Shown one piece after another: positions 8,050 through 17,413 of a stretch of 64,000 nt of DNA. Position numbers and translations under genes: made by a program. The notes below the pieces were generated by a model. The model worked only from the letters and a program-made list of their open reading frames with translations. It did not search any database and was not told the origin of the DNA. The number at the start of each line of letters is the position of its first letter. The first letter of the stretch is position 1. Origin of the DNA: NCEH01 sp043195095 (lineage in GTDB: Bacteria; Pseudomonadota; Alphaproteobacteria; Rhizobiales; Xanthobacteraceae); the NCBI RefSeq assembly GCF_043195095.1, contig NZ_JBAFWN010000002.1; one strand, given 5' to 3'.

Positions 8050-9507
8050 ATGAACAAGACCATCCTGCGTGTGCTGCTCGCCAGCACCATTCTGGCGTGC
8101 GCGGTTCCGGCCTTTGCCGGTGAAGCCCCCTTCGCCGCCTCCGCGCCGGCGATCGCGGTGAGCAGCCATGACCGCGTCTATGCGGCGGAACAGTTCTCCA
8201 ACACCGTCTCGGTCACCGATCCGGCCACCAACAAGCTGCTCGGCGTCATCCGGCTCGGCGATCCGCAGCCGGGCAATTTCAGCCCTCTCTACAAGGGGCA
8301 GGTGCTGGTCCACGGCATGGGCTTCTCGCCGGACCGCAAAACCCTCGCCGTGGTGTCGATCGGCTCGAATTCCGTCACCTTCATCGACACCGCGACCAAT
8401 GCCGTGAAGCACACCACTTATGTCGGCCGCTCGCCGCACGAGGCGTTCTTCACCCCGGATGGCAAGGAAGTCTGGGTGACCGTGCGCGGCGAAGATTATA
8501 TCGCCGTGCTAGATGGGGCGACCTATGAGGAGAAGACCCGCATCAAGGTTCCCAACGGCCCGGGCATGCAGATCTTCTCGCCCGACGGAAAATACGGCTA
8601 TGTCTGCTCCTCCTTCATGCCCGAGACGGTGGTGATCTCCACCGCCGACCATCAGATCGTCGGCCATGTGAAGCAGGAGAGCCCCTTCTGCCCGAACATC
8701 GCGGCGTCACCCGACGGCAAGCAGGTGTGGTTCACGCTGAAGGACATCGGCAAGACCCAGGTGTTCAACGCGCAGCCGCCCTTCGACGTGATCAAGACGA
8801 TCGAGACCGGCCCCATCACCAACCACGTCAATTTTGCCCATAACGCCCACGGCAGCTTCGCCTATGTGACGGTGGGCGGGCTTAACGAGGTGAAGGTGTT
8901 CCGCACCGACGATTTCTCGCAGGTCGCGACGATCCCGGTCGGCAAGCTGCCGCACGGCATCTGGCCGTCGGGCGATGGCTCGCGGGTCTATGTCGGGCTT
9001 GAAAATGCCGATGCGCTCGCCGCCATCGACACGCTGACCAACACCGTGATCGCCACGATCCCGATCGGCCAGGCGCCGCAGGCGGTGAACTATGTCCCCG
9101 GCGCGGTGCCCGAGGGCGACGGCATGCAGAACCTCCAGCCGCTCGGTGTGGCGGGGCAGACCGTGCATCTCACCCTCAGCCCGGACGGCAAGGGAGAGGC
9201 GAAGGCGCCCACCAGCATCTCGCTGTTCGATCAGGGGCTGATCCAGATCCTGCAGGCCTCCGTCACCGGGCTGACGCCGAAGAAGCCCTATGTGCTGGCG
9301 CTCGCCAGCCAGCCGGACGGCAAGGGCACGCTGGAGCCGCTCTCGACGTTCATGACCAACCCCGCAGGTTCCGCTATCGTCAACGCCGCCGGACCCATCC
9401 GGCAGATCGTACAGAACGATGCGAAGGCACAGCGCCGCTATCTCGTCATCGCCGAAGGGACGACCGCGCACACCGGCGCCGTCGTCCAGCACCAGACGCT
9501 CGACTGA
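8050..9507 (+). CDS. YVTN/YncE-type beta-propeller protein
   Basis: A 485-residue exported protein with an N-terminal signal (to AFAGEAPF) and repeated beta-propeller blades, each with patterns such as SPDRKTLAVV, TPDGKEVWVTV, SPDGKYGYVCS, SPDGKQVWFTL and YVGLENADALAAIDTLTNTV. The last 130 residues form a separate beta-rich domain. These propellers resemble surface-layer/YncE and cytochrome cd1-like folds, but no haem-binding CxxCH is present. It is probably cotranscribed with the DUF305 gene. The role is unknown; a periplasmic binding function is likely. Confidence 0.85.
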   Translation: MNKTILRVLLASTILACAVPAFAGEAPFAASAPAIAVSSHDRVYAAEQFSNTVSVTDPATNKLLGVIRLGDPQPGNFSPLYKGQVLVHGMGFSPDRKTLAVVSIGSNSVTFIDTATNAVKHTTYVGRSPHEAFFTPDGKEVWVTVRGEDYIAVLDGATYEEKTRIKVPNGPGMQIFSPDGKYGYVCSSFMPETVVISTADHQIVGHVKQESPFCPNIAASPDGKQVWFTLKDIGKTQVFNAQPPFDVIKTIETGPITNHVNFAHNAHGSFAYVTVGGLNEVKVFRTDDFSQVATIPVGKLPHGIWPSGDGSRVYVGLENADALAAIDTLTNTVIATIPIGQAPQAVNYVPGAVPEGDGMQNLQPLGVAGQTVHLTLSPDGKGEAKAPTSISLFDQGLIQILQASVTGLTPKKPYVLALASQPDGKGTLEPLSTFMTNPAGSAIVNAAGPIRQIVQNDAKAQRRYLVIAEGTTAHTGAVVQHQTLD

Positions 9508-9532
9508 CGCCTCCGGGCCCAGAACGGAGGAG

Positions 9533-9566
9533 AAGGCGGGCCGCTCTCGCAGGAGAGGCCCGCCTT
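9533..9566 (+). terminator. Strong hairpin between propeller and sigma genes
   Basis: Perfect 10-base arms AAGGCGGGCC (9533-9542) and GGCCCGCCTT (9557-9566) enclose a second stem TCTC/GAGA around GCAG. No T-run follows, so it is not a textbook Rho-independent terminator; it may act as an attenuating or mRNA-stability hairpin ahead of the sigma-factor gene. Confidence 0.45.
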
Positions 9567-9582
9567 CCGGGAAGGAGATGTC

Positions 9583-10113
9583 ATGAACCACGAGATGGTG
9601 CGCCTCATCGAACCGCTCATTCCCGCGCTCAGGCGCTATGCCCGCGCGCTGATGCGCGAGCGGGCGGCGGCGGATGATCTGGTGCAGGACTGCCTGGAGC
9701 GCGCGATCAGCCGCTGGCACCAGAGGCGCCAGGACGACGATGCGCGGGCCTGGATCTTCGCGATCCTGCATAACCTCGCCATGACGCGGCTGCGCCGGGC
9801 GGCACAGCGCCCGATCCATGTCGCGCTCGACGATGCCGAGGCCGCGAACCTTTCATCTGCGGCCGCGCAGGAGGATCGCCTGCGCTACCGCGACCTCCTC
9901 AATGCTCTGACCCAACTGCCCGATGAACAACGCACCGTGCTCCTGCTGGTCACCGTCGAGCAGCTCTCTTATGCAGATGCGGCGCGGGTGCTCGATCTGC
10001 CGATCGGCACCGTGATGTCGCGGCTGTCGCGCGCCCGCGAGCGCCTAGCCAAGCTGATGTCAGCCGAACCGCGTGCGCATGTCTCGCCGCCTTACCTTCG
10101 GAGCGTGAAATGA
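9583..10113 (+). CDS. ECF RNA polymerase sigma factor
   Basis: A 176-residue sigma-70 family ECF factor with sigma region 2 (LRRYARALMRERAAADDLVQDCLERAI, then DARAWIFAILHNLAMTRLRR) and region 4 (LPDEQRTVLLLVTVEQLSYADAARVLDLPIGTVMSRLSRARERL). It should direct RNA polymerase to a small regulon. The stop overlaps the start of the anti-sigma gene (ATGA), typical of an ECF sigma/anti-sigma pair. GGAAGGAG precedes the ATG. The signal is unknown. Confidence 0.93.
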   Translation: MNHEMVRLIEPLIPALRRYARALMRERAAADDLVQDCLERAISRWHQRRQDDDARAWIFAILHNLAMTRLRRAAQRPIHVALDDAEAANLSSAAAQEDRLRYRDLLNALTQLPDEQRTVLLLVTVEQLSYADAARVLDLPIGTVMSRLSRARERLAKLMSAEPRAHVSPPYLRSVK

Positions 10114-10889
10114 CCCCTCGCCCCATCACTGAAGACGATCTCAACGGCTTCATCGACGGCACGCTCGATCCCGAACGTCAGGCCGAGGTCGGCGCTTATC
10201 TCGATGCCCATCCCGAGGTGGCCGGGCGCATCGCCACCTATGCCGAGCAGGGCGACATGCTGCGCGCCGCCTTCGCGCCGGTGATCGAGGAGCCGGTGCC
10301 CACCGAGCTCGACCTGTCCCGCATGATCGAGGACCGCCGCCGCCCGCGGCCGATCCCGCGCTGGGCGATGGCCGCCGCGGCCGTTCTGCTCGTCTGCGCC
10401 GGCGGCCTCGGCGGCTGGTCGCTGCGGGACATGGTGATCCCGCCCTCGGAAGGCGTGCAGGCGCTCGCGCGGGAAGCGGTAGCGAGCTATGCCGCCTATG
10501 CGCCCGATCAGGTCCGCCCGGTCGAGATCCGCGCCATCGACCGGGACGTGCTCGCCAATTGGACGAGCAAGCGCATCGGCCGCCCGGTCGCCATTCCGGA
10601 CCTGACCACGGCCGGTTACCGGCTCATGGGCGGGCGCGTCGTGCCGACCGAGCACGGGCCGGCCGCCCTGTTCATGTATGACGACGACCGCGGCACACGG
10701 CTGGTAATGCTGGCGCGGCCGATGCGCGGCGCGCCCGACATGCCGATGGCGCCGCACGTGGACGGCGACCTCAACGGCCTCGCCTGGGCCGAGCAGGGCC
10801 TCGGCTACAGCCTGGTCGGCGCCGTGTCGCCGAACCTTCTGCACCCGCTGGCGGACGAGGTTCGCCGCCAGATCCGCAGCGAGGCCTGA
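10110..10889 (+). CDS. Transmembrane anti-sigma factor
   Basis: A 259-residue protein: an N-terminal cytoplasmic part with ITEDDLNGFIDGTLDPERQAEVGAYLDAHPEVAGRI, typical of anti-sigma/zinc-finger-like domains but without a complete Zn-binding His/Cys set; one membrane helix (about residues 88-106, WAMAAAAVLLVCAGGLGGW); then a periplasmic domain of about 150 residues. It starts with a 4-base overlap on the sigma gene and presumably sequesters it. Confidence 0.88.
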   Translation: MTPRPITEDDLNGFIDGTLDPERQAEVGAYLDAHPEVAGRIATYAEQGDMLRAAFAPVIEEPVPTELDLSRMIEDRRRPRPIPRWAMAAAAVLLVCAGGLGGWSLRDMVIPPSEGVQALAREAVASYAAYAPDQVRPVEIRAIDRDVLANWTSKRIGRPVAIPDLTTAGYRLMGGRVVPTEHGPAALFMYDDDRGTRLVMLARPMRGAPDMPMAPHVDGDLNGLAWAEQGLGYSLVGAVSPNLLHPLADEVRRQIRSEA

Positions 10890-10898
10890 GGGGTGAGA

Positions 10899-11375
10899 AT
10901 GACACTTGCTACTTACGCGAGGGCGCTGCTCGCCGGCATGGTCGCGCTGGTGGTCAATTTTGCCCTGCTGGGCCTCGCCGACCGACTCTGGATCGTGACC
11001 GCGCGCGGGGGCTTCCAGCGGCTGGTGAAGTTGTGGACCGGGCCCGTGCTGCACAGGCTTGGCGTCGACCGCATCTGGATCGCGCTTCACCTCCCGGACC
11101 CCAATGGCGCGCTCTTCACCAATGGCTTCAAAGTCGCCGTAGGCTTGGCGTTCGCGGTGATCTATGTGTGGATCCAGCCGCTTCTGCCAGGTTCGGCGCC
11201 CGAGAAGGGCCTTCTCTATGCGCTGCTGGTCTGGGTGGTCAATGCGGCGGTCGTACTCCCGGCCCTCGGTCAAGGTTTCGCCGGCATCAACACGCTCAGC
11301 AGCGTCGGCATTCTCTCCTTCGCCATCGCCCACACCGCCTTCTTCCTTGTGCTTGCGGGGCTGAGCGAGAGTTGA
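10899..11375 (+). CDS. Small integral membrane protein
   Basis: A protein of about 158 residues with four hydrophobic segments (around residues 5-28, 72-92, 100-120 and 133-155). The ATG at 10899 is preferred over GTG 10893 because GAGGGG lies just upstream, next to the anti-sigma stop. It is probably the third gene of the sigma/anti-sigma operon. I do not recognise the family, and it shows no catalytic motif. Confidence 0.7.
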   Translation: MTLATYARALLAGMVALVVNFALLGLADRLWIVTARGGFQRLVKLWTGPVLHRLGVDRIWIALHLPDPNGALFTNGFKVAVGLAFAVIYVWIQPLLPGSAPEKGLLYALLVWVVNAAVVLPALGQGFAGINTLSSVGILSFAIAHTAFFLVLAGLSES

Positions 11376-11482
11376 GCGGTGGCGAGGCCCCGCCATAGGC
11401 TTTCAAGCCGCCAGCCGGCCCGCAACCTTGACGCCGTATCTGCTTTGCCTCTTTCGCATTCCTGGTGGGAACGCCTTCGCCT

Positions 11483-12142
11483 TCATGGGAGGGCTGCAGC
11501 GTGCCACGACGCCAATGCGCTCCGCCCCAGATCGGTCAGCGCGTAGACGCCGCGCTCCGAACGCTCAAACCACCCGTACACGTTGCGGCGAAGAATTTTC
11601 TGGGCATCAGGGCATGCGTGTTTCAGGTCGCGCGGACGCTGCGGCGCGGATGCCATCGCTGCAGCGCAGGCAAGGGCCTGCTGCCGATACGCCGTCATGA
11701 TGGGTTTGCGTGTGCCTCCGCCTGCAACGGGGTCCCCCTGACGTCGCTTATGCTCCTCCACCAGTCTCGATCGTCGGCGGGCGTTGTTCCGTGGCATTGG
11801 CGCGGCCGGAGAAACGAGGACGTCGACATGCCCCAATGCCGAAACGCCCAGCAAGCCGAAGCCGAGGCGACGGCAGAGATTGCGATAGCGTGGGTCGCTT
11901 TCCCGCCCCTTGCCCTTGGCGGAGAGGCGCGCCGCCAGCCAGACCTCATCGCCGCAGGTTGCCCGATCGACACCTTGAAGAATGAGTTCGAGGTTGAACG
12001 CCAGCTTCAGTTCGCCGATCACCACCACCGCCGGATCATCATCCCGCAAGCCAACCATGTCACAGGGCCCGACCTCGCCCTTTACGGTGTAGCCAAGCTG
12101 CTCAAGGAAGCGTTTGACGGGCTCATAAAGGGACGTTTCCAC
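11483..12142 (-). CDS. DUF2161 family protein (PD-(D/E)xK-like fold)
   Basis: A 219-residue cytoplasmic protein of the DUF2161 type. The N-terminal half has a nuclease-like core, GEVGPCDMVGLRDDDPAVVVIGELKLAFNLELILQGVDR, in which D, E and K (GELK) are placed as in PD-(D/E)xK folds. The C-terminal half is basic and winged-helix-like (ILRRNVYGWFERSERGVYALTDLGRSAL). Databases call this family a phosphodiesterase, but activity is uncertain. It stands alone, convergent with the small membrane protein. Confidence 0.8.
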   Translation of the reverse strand: METSLYEPVKRFLEQLGYTVKGEVGPCDMVGLRDDDPAVVVIGELKLAFNLELILQGVDRATCGDEVWLAARLSAKGKGRESDPRYRNLCRRLGFGLLGVSALGHVDVLVSPAAPMPRNNARRRSRLVEEHKRRQGDPVAGGGTRKPIMTAYRQQALACAAAMASAPQRPRDLKHACPDAQKILRRNVYGWFERSERGVYALTDLGRSALASWHAAALP

Positions 12143-12258
12143 ATCGCGCCTCCGGCTGGACCGCGCTGAACATGTCCCACCTATGGTTTAGGGGTGGCAA
12201 ACAGCGGCGATGTTGTCCCCGGAAACGATGCCTCCGCACCAGCAGCGGACATCGGCGC

Positions 12259-13182
12259 TCATCCGAAAGCCGGCATTGGTGCCGCGGGCAGAAACATCGA
12301 TCGCTTGTCGCGCACGACCTCTGAGATGAACTTCATGATCACCTTGATGCGCGGGACATTGTGCATGTCGGAATGGCACAAGATCCAATAGGTCCGCATG
12401 ATCCGCACCGTATCCGGTAGAACGCGCCGCAGACTTGATTCTCGGTCCGCCATGAAGCAGGGCAAGATGCAGAGTCCCGCCCCGCCGAGGGTGGCGGACA
12501 TTTGTGTAATCACGTTCGATATCTTCACCGAGGGGTCAATTCCCGGGAAGGTCGAGGAGAAGTAATCCAGCTCCGGGGCGAAGACCAGGTCGTCGATATA
12601 GCCGACGAAACGATGATGGATCAGATCCGCGCGGTCCTTCGGCGCGCCATGGGCCTCGAGATAGGCTGTGCATCCATAGAGGCCGAGTTCGTAGTCGGTA
12701 AGCTTCTGGGCATGCAGGCGACCGCTTGGAGGGCGGGACAACGCAATCGCCACATCCGCCTCCCGCCGCGACAGGCTGAACGCGCGCGGCATCGCCACGA
12801 GTTCGATCATGAGGCCCGGGTAGCTTCGCGACAATTCGCCGATGCGCCCACCCAGGCAATAGGTGCCGAAAGCCTCGGGCGCCCCGAGCCGGACCACGCC
12901 GGTCAGCGCGATGCGCGGGTCGGCATGGTTGGAGAGGATGCCCACGGCTGTGGCTTCAATGGCTTCGGCGCGTACGACCAGCGCTTCGCCATCGGCCGTG
13001 AGGCTGTAGCCGGTGGGGCGCCGGTCGAACAGCTTCATCGCCAGCGCCGCCTCCAGCCGCGTGATGCGGCGACTGAGGGTCGTGTGCTCGATCGACATGG
13101 AACGCGCCGCTTCCGTCAGCCGCCCGGTGCGGGCGATGGCCAGAAACGCTTGCAGATCGTCCCAGTTGAAGGTCGCGGCCAT
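12259..13182 (-). CDS. LysR-family transcriptional regulator
   Basis: A 307-residue LysR-type regulator: winged HTH at residues 5-65 (FLAIARTGRLTEAARSMSIEHTTLSRRITRLEAAL) and a C-terminal periplasmic-binding-like effector domain. It is transcribed divergently from the dehydrogenase at 13501 and is the likely regulator of that operon. LysR proteins usually bind T-N11-A boxes in the divergent spacer. The inducer cannot be inferred. Residues after about 290 (RSMFLPAAPMPAFG) are a short non-conserved tail. Confidence 0.92.
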   Translation of the reverse strand: MAATFNWDDLQAFLAIARTGRLTEAARSMSIEHTTLSRRITRLEAALAMKLFDRRPTGYSLTADGEALVVRAEAIEATAVGILSNHADPRIALTGVVRLGAPEAFGTYCLGGRIGELSRSYPGLMIELVAMPRAFSLSRREADVAIALSRPPSGRLHAQKLTDYELGLYGCTAYLEAHGAPKDRADLIHHRFVGYIDDLVFAPELDYFSSTFPGIDPSVKISNVITQMSATLGGAGLCILPCFMADRESSLRRVLPDTVRIMRTYWILCHSDMHNVPRIKVIMKFISEVVRDKRSMFLPAAPMPAFG

Positions 13183-13353
13183 GTGTCAATCCCATCGCAC
13201 CGGTTGTGCGAAATTTAACATAGATCACCCGCCCGCCTTGTTCCTTAATCCCCACGCACTCATCCCATCGATTTTTCCCGAGCCAATCAGATTGATGGAG
13301 GCGAGGCACAAGTTCGGCATCAGACCGATCGTCATCTTTGGGAGGTTAAGCCA

Positions 13354-13461
13354 ATGGTACGGCGTAATTTTTTACGCATCGGCATGGTGTTGCCCCTGCC
13401 CTGGGTCACGAACGCATGGGGCGCCGGCGGCTGCCCGCTCGTCACGAAGGCCGCGAACTGA
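13354..13461 (+). CDS. 35-residue Tat-signal-like mini-ORF
   Basis: A short open frame with a strong GGAGG 8 bases before its ATG. The product starts MVRRNFLRIGMVLPLPW, which matches a twin-arginine signal (RRNFLR followed by a hydrophobic stretch), and ends after only 35 residues in a Cys-containing tail (GGCPLVTKAAN). It lies between LysR and the dehydrogenase gene. It could be a real peptide, a leader, or the stub of a lost Tat protein. Confidence 0.4.
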   Translation: MVRRNFLRIGMVLPLPWVTNAWGAGGCPLVTKAAN

Positions 13462-13500
13462 TCCGGCCCGCACTTTCTTCTCACACAAGGCAGGTTATCG

Positions 13501-14409
13501 ATGGCGAAGGTTGGCTTTCTCGGGTTGGGGCGCATGGGTTTTCCCATGGCCCGCAACCTCGCGACCGCAGGGCATGACGTTCACGTCTTCGACCCCAGCG
13601 ATGAGGTTTGCCGCAAGGCTGCGGAGGCCGGCTTGAAGACGGCTTCGCGCGTCGACGCGGCGGTGGAAGGGGCGGATTTCGTGATCACCATGGTGCCGAC
13701 GGGGCGCCATGTGCTCGAAATCTTCCTGGGCGATGACGGCGTGCTTGCGAAGATGGCCAAGGGCAGCATGGCCATCGATTCCTCCACCATCGACACCGCG
13801 GATGCGCGCCGTCTTCATGCGGCGGGGCGCGAACGCGGCATCGCAGTGCTCGATGCCCCGGTGTCCGGCGGGGTCATGGGCGCGGAAGCGGGCACGCTGA
13901 CCTTCATGGTCGGCGGCAGCGCGGAGGATCTGGAACGGGCCCGCCCCGTGCTCGAGGCCATGGGGCGCCGCATCTTCCACGCTGGCGAGCCGGGGGTCGG
14001 GCAGGCCGCCAAGCTCTGCAACAATCTGCTCGCGGGCATTTCCATGATCGCCGTGTCTGAGGCCTTCGCGCTGGCGCGGCACCTCGGGCTCGATGCGCGC
14101 AAGATGCAGGAAATCTCGGCGGTCTCGACCGGCGGGTGCTTCTCGCTGACCAATTACCCGCCGGTGCCCGGCCTCGTGCCGAACGTGCCTTCCAGCCGGG
14201 AATATCGCAACGGGTTCGCCTCCCAGCTGATGCTGAAGGACCTCAAGCTGGCCCAGCAGGCCGCGATCCAGTCCGGCACGGCTCTGCCCCTGGGCGGCCT
14301 CGCTGCGGCGCTCTACGGAATGTTCTGCCAGGCGGGCAACAGTGAGCTCGATTACTCCGCCATCATCAAGCTGATCGAGGGCGATGGTGTGCGGACATCA
14401 GACGCGTGA
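13501..14409 (+). CDS. 3-hydroxyisobutyrate dehydrogenase-like NAD(P)-dependent beta-hydroxyacid dehydrogenase
   Basis: A 302-residue enzyme of the HIBADH/tartronate-semialdehyde-reductase family. It has the Rossmann motif GFLGLGRMGFPMA at residues 5-17, the substrate loop DAPVSGGVMGAEAGTLTFMVGG, and the catalytic Lys in GVGQAAKLCNN. It oxidises a beta-hydroxyacid to a semialdehyde or the reverse. It leads an operon with an aldehyde dehydrogenase and a SAF-domain dehydrogenase, divergent from LysR. The choice between hydroxyisobutyrate and glycerate-type substrates cannot be made from sequence. Confidence 0.9.
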   Translation: MAKVGFLGLGRMGFPMARNLATAGHDVHVFDPSDEVCRKAAEAGLKTASRVDAAVEGADFVITMVPTGRHVLEIFLGDDGVLAKMAKGSMAIDSSTIDTADARRLHAAGRERGIAVLDAPVSGGVMGAEAGTLTFMVGGSAEDLERARPVLEAMGRRIFHAGEPGVGQAAKLCNNLLAGISMIAVSEAFALARHLGLDARKMQEISAVSTGGCFSLTNYPPVPGLVPNVPSSREYRNGFASQLMLKDLKLAQQAAIQSGTALPLGGLAAALYGMFCQAGNSELDYSAIIKLIEGDGVRTSDA

Positions 14410-14436
14410 GCTGATGATTCCGAAAGAGAAGACATC

Positions 14437-15951
14437 ATGAATACTTTACATAACCCCGCCACCCCGGCCGCAGTCGCCTTCCAAACCCGTTCCATGCTGA
14501 TCGGCGGAGCCTGGCAGGCGGCGGCTTCCGGGGAAACGATCACGGTCGAAAATCCCGCGCGCCGTTCGCCCATCGGCGAGGTGCCCCGCGCGCGGGCGGT
14601 CGATGTGGACCGGGCCGTCCAGGCGGCGGCGGCCGCATTCCCCGGCTGGGCGCGGATCGCGGCACGCGAGCGGGGCCGTTTGCTCGCGCGCATCGGGGAG
14701 GCGCTGGAGGCGCGGCTCGAGGAGCTCGCCCGCACCATCTCGGCGGAAACCGGCAATGCCCTGCGCACGCAGGCGCGCGGCGAGGCACGCATGGTGGCGG
14801 ACGCGTTCCGCTATTTCGGCGGCCTCGCGGGCGAACTGAAGGGGCTCACCATTCCCCTCGGCGAAGGCGTGCTGAGCTACACGCGCCGCGAGCCCATCGG
14901 CGTCACGGGCGCCATCGTGCCCTGGAACGCGCCGGCCCAGCTCGCGGCGCTGAAGATCGCCCCGGCGATCTGCGCCGGCAATACCATCGTGCTGAAGGCG
15001 GCGGAGGACGCGCCGCTCGCAGTGCTTCTGATCGCGGAAGTCTGCCAGGAGCATCTGCCGCCGGGCGTGGTCAATGTGGTCACCGGCTATGGGGAGGAGT
15101 GCGGCGCTCCCCTCGCCGGCCATCCGCTGGTGCGCAAGGTCAGCTTCACCGGGTCCACCGGGGTTGGAAAGGCAATCATGCGCGCGGCATCCGATCGCCT
15201 TGCGCCGGTATCGCTTGAACTCGGCGGCAAGAGCCCGTCGGTCGTCTATGAGGATGCCGACGAGGATTGGGTGGTGGACGGCATCATCGCGTCCATGCGC
15301 TTCACCCGGCAGAGCCAGTCCTGCACAGCAGGCTCGCGCCTGTTTCTCCATGCCGACATCTTCGAGCCGTTCCTCGAAAAGCTGGTGGCCCGCACTTCCG
15401 CACTCAGGATCGGCGATCCCCTGGACGAGGCGACCGACATCGGCGCCATCATCAACGAACGCCAGTTCAAGAAGATCTGCGGCTATGTGGAGGAGGGGCT
15501 CGGCCGCTCCGAGGCGCGGCTCGTGATGGGCGGCCTGCCGCCGCGCGAGGGTCCTCTGTCGGAAGGCTATTTCGCTCTCCCGACGATCTTCGCCGACACG
15601 TCAAACGAATGGCGGCTGGCGCGGGAGGAGATCTTCGGGCCGGTGCTGGTGGCGATACCCTGGCGCGACGAGGCCGAGGCGATCCGCATGGCGAACGACA
15701 GCCATTACGGCCTCGCGGCTTATGTCTGGACCCGCGACATCGGCCGCGCGCTGCGCACCGCCCATGCCATCGAGGCGGGGTGGGTGCAGGTGAACCAGGG
15801 CGGCGGGCAGGCGCTCGGGCAATCCTACGGCGGCGTGAAGGAAAGCGGCATCGGCCGAGAAATGTCCCTGGAAGGCATGCTCGACAGCTTCACTGAGACC
15901 AAGAGCGTGAACGTGAGCCTCACCATCCCGCCGCCCACGCCACGCGCCTGA
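14437..15951 (+). CDS. NAD(P)-dependent aldehyde dehydrogenase
   Basis: A 504-residue ALDH-superfamily enzyme. The Rossmann/active-site motifs are GAIVPWNAP (about 159-167), GSTGVGKAIM, LELGGKSP (general base Glu261) and SQSCTAGSR (nucleophile Cys296), with EEIFGPV near residue 400. It oxidises an aldehyde to the acid. It lies 27 bases behind the hydroxyacid dehydrogenase, so alcohol-to-semialdehyde-to-acid flow is plausible. No CoA-dependent methylmalonate-semialdehyde signature is evident. Confidence 0.92.
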   Translation: MNTLHNPATPAAVAFQTRSMLIGGAWQAAASGETITVENPARRSPIGEVPRARAVDVDRAVQAAAAAFPGWARIAARERGRLLARIGEALEARLEELARTISAETGNALRTQARGEARMVADAFRYFGGLAGELKGLTIPLGEGVLSYTRREPIGVTGAIVPWNAPAQLAALKIAPAICAGNTIVLKAAEDAPLAVLLIAEVCQEHLPPGVVNVVTGYGEECGAPLAGHPLVRKVSFTGSTGVGKAIMRAASDRLAPVSLELGGKSPSVVYEDADEDWVVDGIIASMRFTRQSQSCTAGSRLFLHADIFEPFLEKLVARTSALRIGDPLDEATDIGAIINERQFKKICGYVEEGLGRSEARLVMGGLPPREGPLSEGYFALPTIFADTSNEWRLAREEIFGPVLVAIPWRDEAEAIRMANDSHYGLAAYVWTRDIGRALRTAHAIEAGWVQVNQGGGQALGQSYGGVKESGIGREMSLEGMLDSFTETKSVNVSLTIPPPTPRA

Positions 15952-16003
15952 CACGGGCCGCCGCGGACTTTTTGCTCGGAATACAAAGACAAAGGCCAAG
16001 CCG

Positions 16004-17377
16004 ATGAATCTTTACGCCAAATTGCTCGAACGCCAAGATGCCGGGCGCCCCGTGACGGTGGGCCTGATCGGCGCCGGAAAGTTCGGAACCATGTTCCTCG
16101 CCCAGGCCCGCACCACGCCGGGCATGCATGTGGTCGCGGTGGCGGATCTGAATGTTTCCCGTGCCGCCGCGCAGCTCAAGCTCTCCTGCTGGCCACAGGA
16201 GCAATATGCCGCCACCTCGTTCGCCGATGCCGCCCGCAACGGCAGCACCTATCTCACCGACGACGCCGACGCCCTGGTCCAGGCGCCCGAGATCGAAGTG
16301 GTGATCGAAGCGACCGGCGACCCCAAGACCGGCGTGCGTCTCGCCCTCGGCGCCATCGCGGCGGGCAAGCACATCGTGATGGTGAATGTGGAAGCGGACG
16401 TGCTCGTGGGCCCGCTTCTCGCCCGCAAGGCGCGGCAGGCGGGCGTCGTCTATTCGCTGGCCTGGGGCGATCAGCCCGCCGTGGTGTGCGAGCATGTGGA
16501 CTGGGCGCGGGCGAGCGGCTTCAAGGTGGTCGCGGCCGGCAAGGGCACGCGCTACCTGCCGCATTTCCACCAATCCACGCCGGAGACCATCTACGACATC
16601 CTGGAAGGCTTCATCGACGTTTCGGATCGCTCCACGATCAACCCGAAGATGTTCAACAGCTTCTTGGATGGCACCAAGTCCGGCATCGAGATGACCGCCA
16701 TCTGCAACGCCACCGGCCTGCATGCGCAGACCAATGGCCTGTCCTTCCCGCCCGCCTCGCGCTTCGAGATTTCCAACGTCTGCCGCCCGCGCAGCGATGG
16801 CGGAAGCCTGGAGAAAGCCGGCGTCACCGAATGTGTCTCCTCGGTGCGGCGCGACGGCTCGCCGATCCCGCATGAATTGAGCCACGGTACGTTCGTCGTG
16901 TTCGAGGCGGCGGAGGACAATGCCTACAGCCGCGAATGCCTGCGGGAATATCATGCCCTGCCCGACAGCACGGGACGCTATGCGACCCTGTACCGGCCGA
17001 TCCATCTGAACGGCATGGAGCTTGGCATTTCGGCGGCCTCGGCAGCATTGCGCAATGAGCCGACGGGCGTACCGATCTGCTTCAATGCGGACGTATCTGC
17101 CACCGCCAAGCGCGCGCTGCGGGCGGGGGAAGTGCTGGATGGCGAGGGCGGCTTCTGCGTGTGGGGCAAGCAGGTGCCCGCCGAAATTTCCCTGCGCGAA
17201 GGCTATCTGCCGCTCGGCCTCGCGCAGCATGTCAGTCTCATCCGCGATGTGTCGGAAGGCGCCTGCGTCACCTGGGACGACGTGGCGATTGATGCCGCCG
17301 ACCCGGTGGTCCGGCTGCGCCGCGAGATGGAGCGGGAATTCGGGCCAGACACGCGCGCGGTCGAGGCTGCGCAATAA
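16004..17377 (+). CDS. SAF-domain NAD(P)H oxidoreductase (homoserine-dehydrogenase-like)
   Basis: A 457-residue enzyme with an N-terminal Rossmann domain (VTVGLIGAGKFGTMFLAQA, residues 17-35; VVIEATGDPKTG), a central domain resembling homoserine dehydrogenase and a C-terminal SAF-like domain. It is often annotated 'homoserine dehydrogenase' or 'FlgA-like'; homoserine synthesis is unlikely in this catabolic context. A paralogue lies at 36569-37984. It follows the aldehyde dehydrogenase by about 50 bases. Confidence 0.8.
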   Translation: MNLYAKLLERQDAGRPVTVGLIGAGKFGTMFLAQARTTPGMHVVAVADLNVSRAAAQLKLSCWPQEQYAATSFADAARNGSTYLTDDADALVQAPEIEVVIEATGDPKTGVRLALGAIAAGKHIVMVNVEADVLVGPLLARKARQAGVVYSLAWGDQPAVVCEHVDWARASGFKVVAAGKGTRYLPHFHQSTPETIYDILEGFIDVSDRSTINPKMFNSFLDGTKSGIEMTAICNATGLHAQTNGLSFPPASRFEISNVCRPRSDGGSLEKAGVTECVSSVRRDGSPIPHELSHGTFVVFEAAEDNAYSRECLREYHALPDSTGRYATLYRPIHLNGMELGISAASAALRNEPTGVPICFNADVSATAKRALRAGEVLDGEGGFCVWGKQVPAEISLREGYLPLGLAQHVSLIRDVSEGACVTWDDVAIDAADPVVRLRREMEREFGPDTRAVEAAQ

Positions 17378-17383
17378 ACGCAC

Positions 17384-17413
17384 GCGAGGGTTTGCTCCCG
17401 GGGCAGCCCTCGC
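17384..17413 (+). terminator. Weak hairpin after the SAF dehydrogenase
   Basis: GCGAGGG (17384-17390) pairs with CCCTCGC (17407-17413) just after the stop codon of the upstream gene. There is no T-run, so termination strength is doubtful. The rest of 17414-17577 shows nothing. Confidence 0.3.

Noticed and set aside
9533..9566. Hairpin taken as a full Rho-independent terminator
   Set aside because: Stable stem but no T-run downstream, so only a low-confidence terminator is listed.
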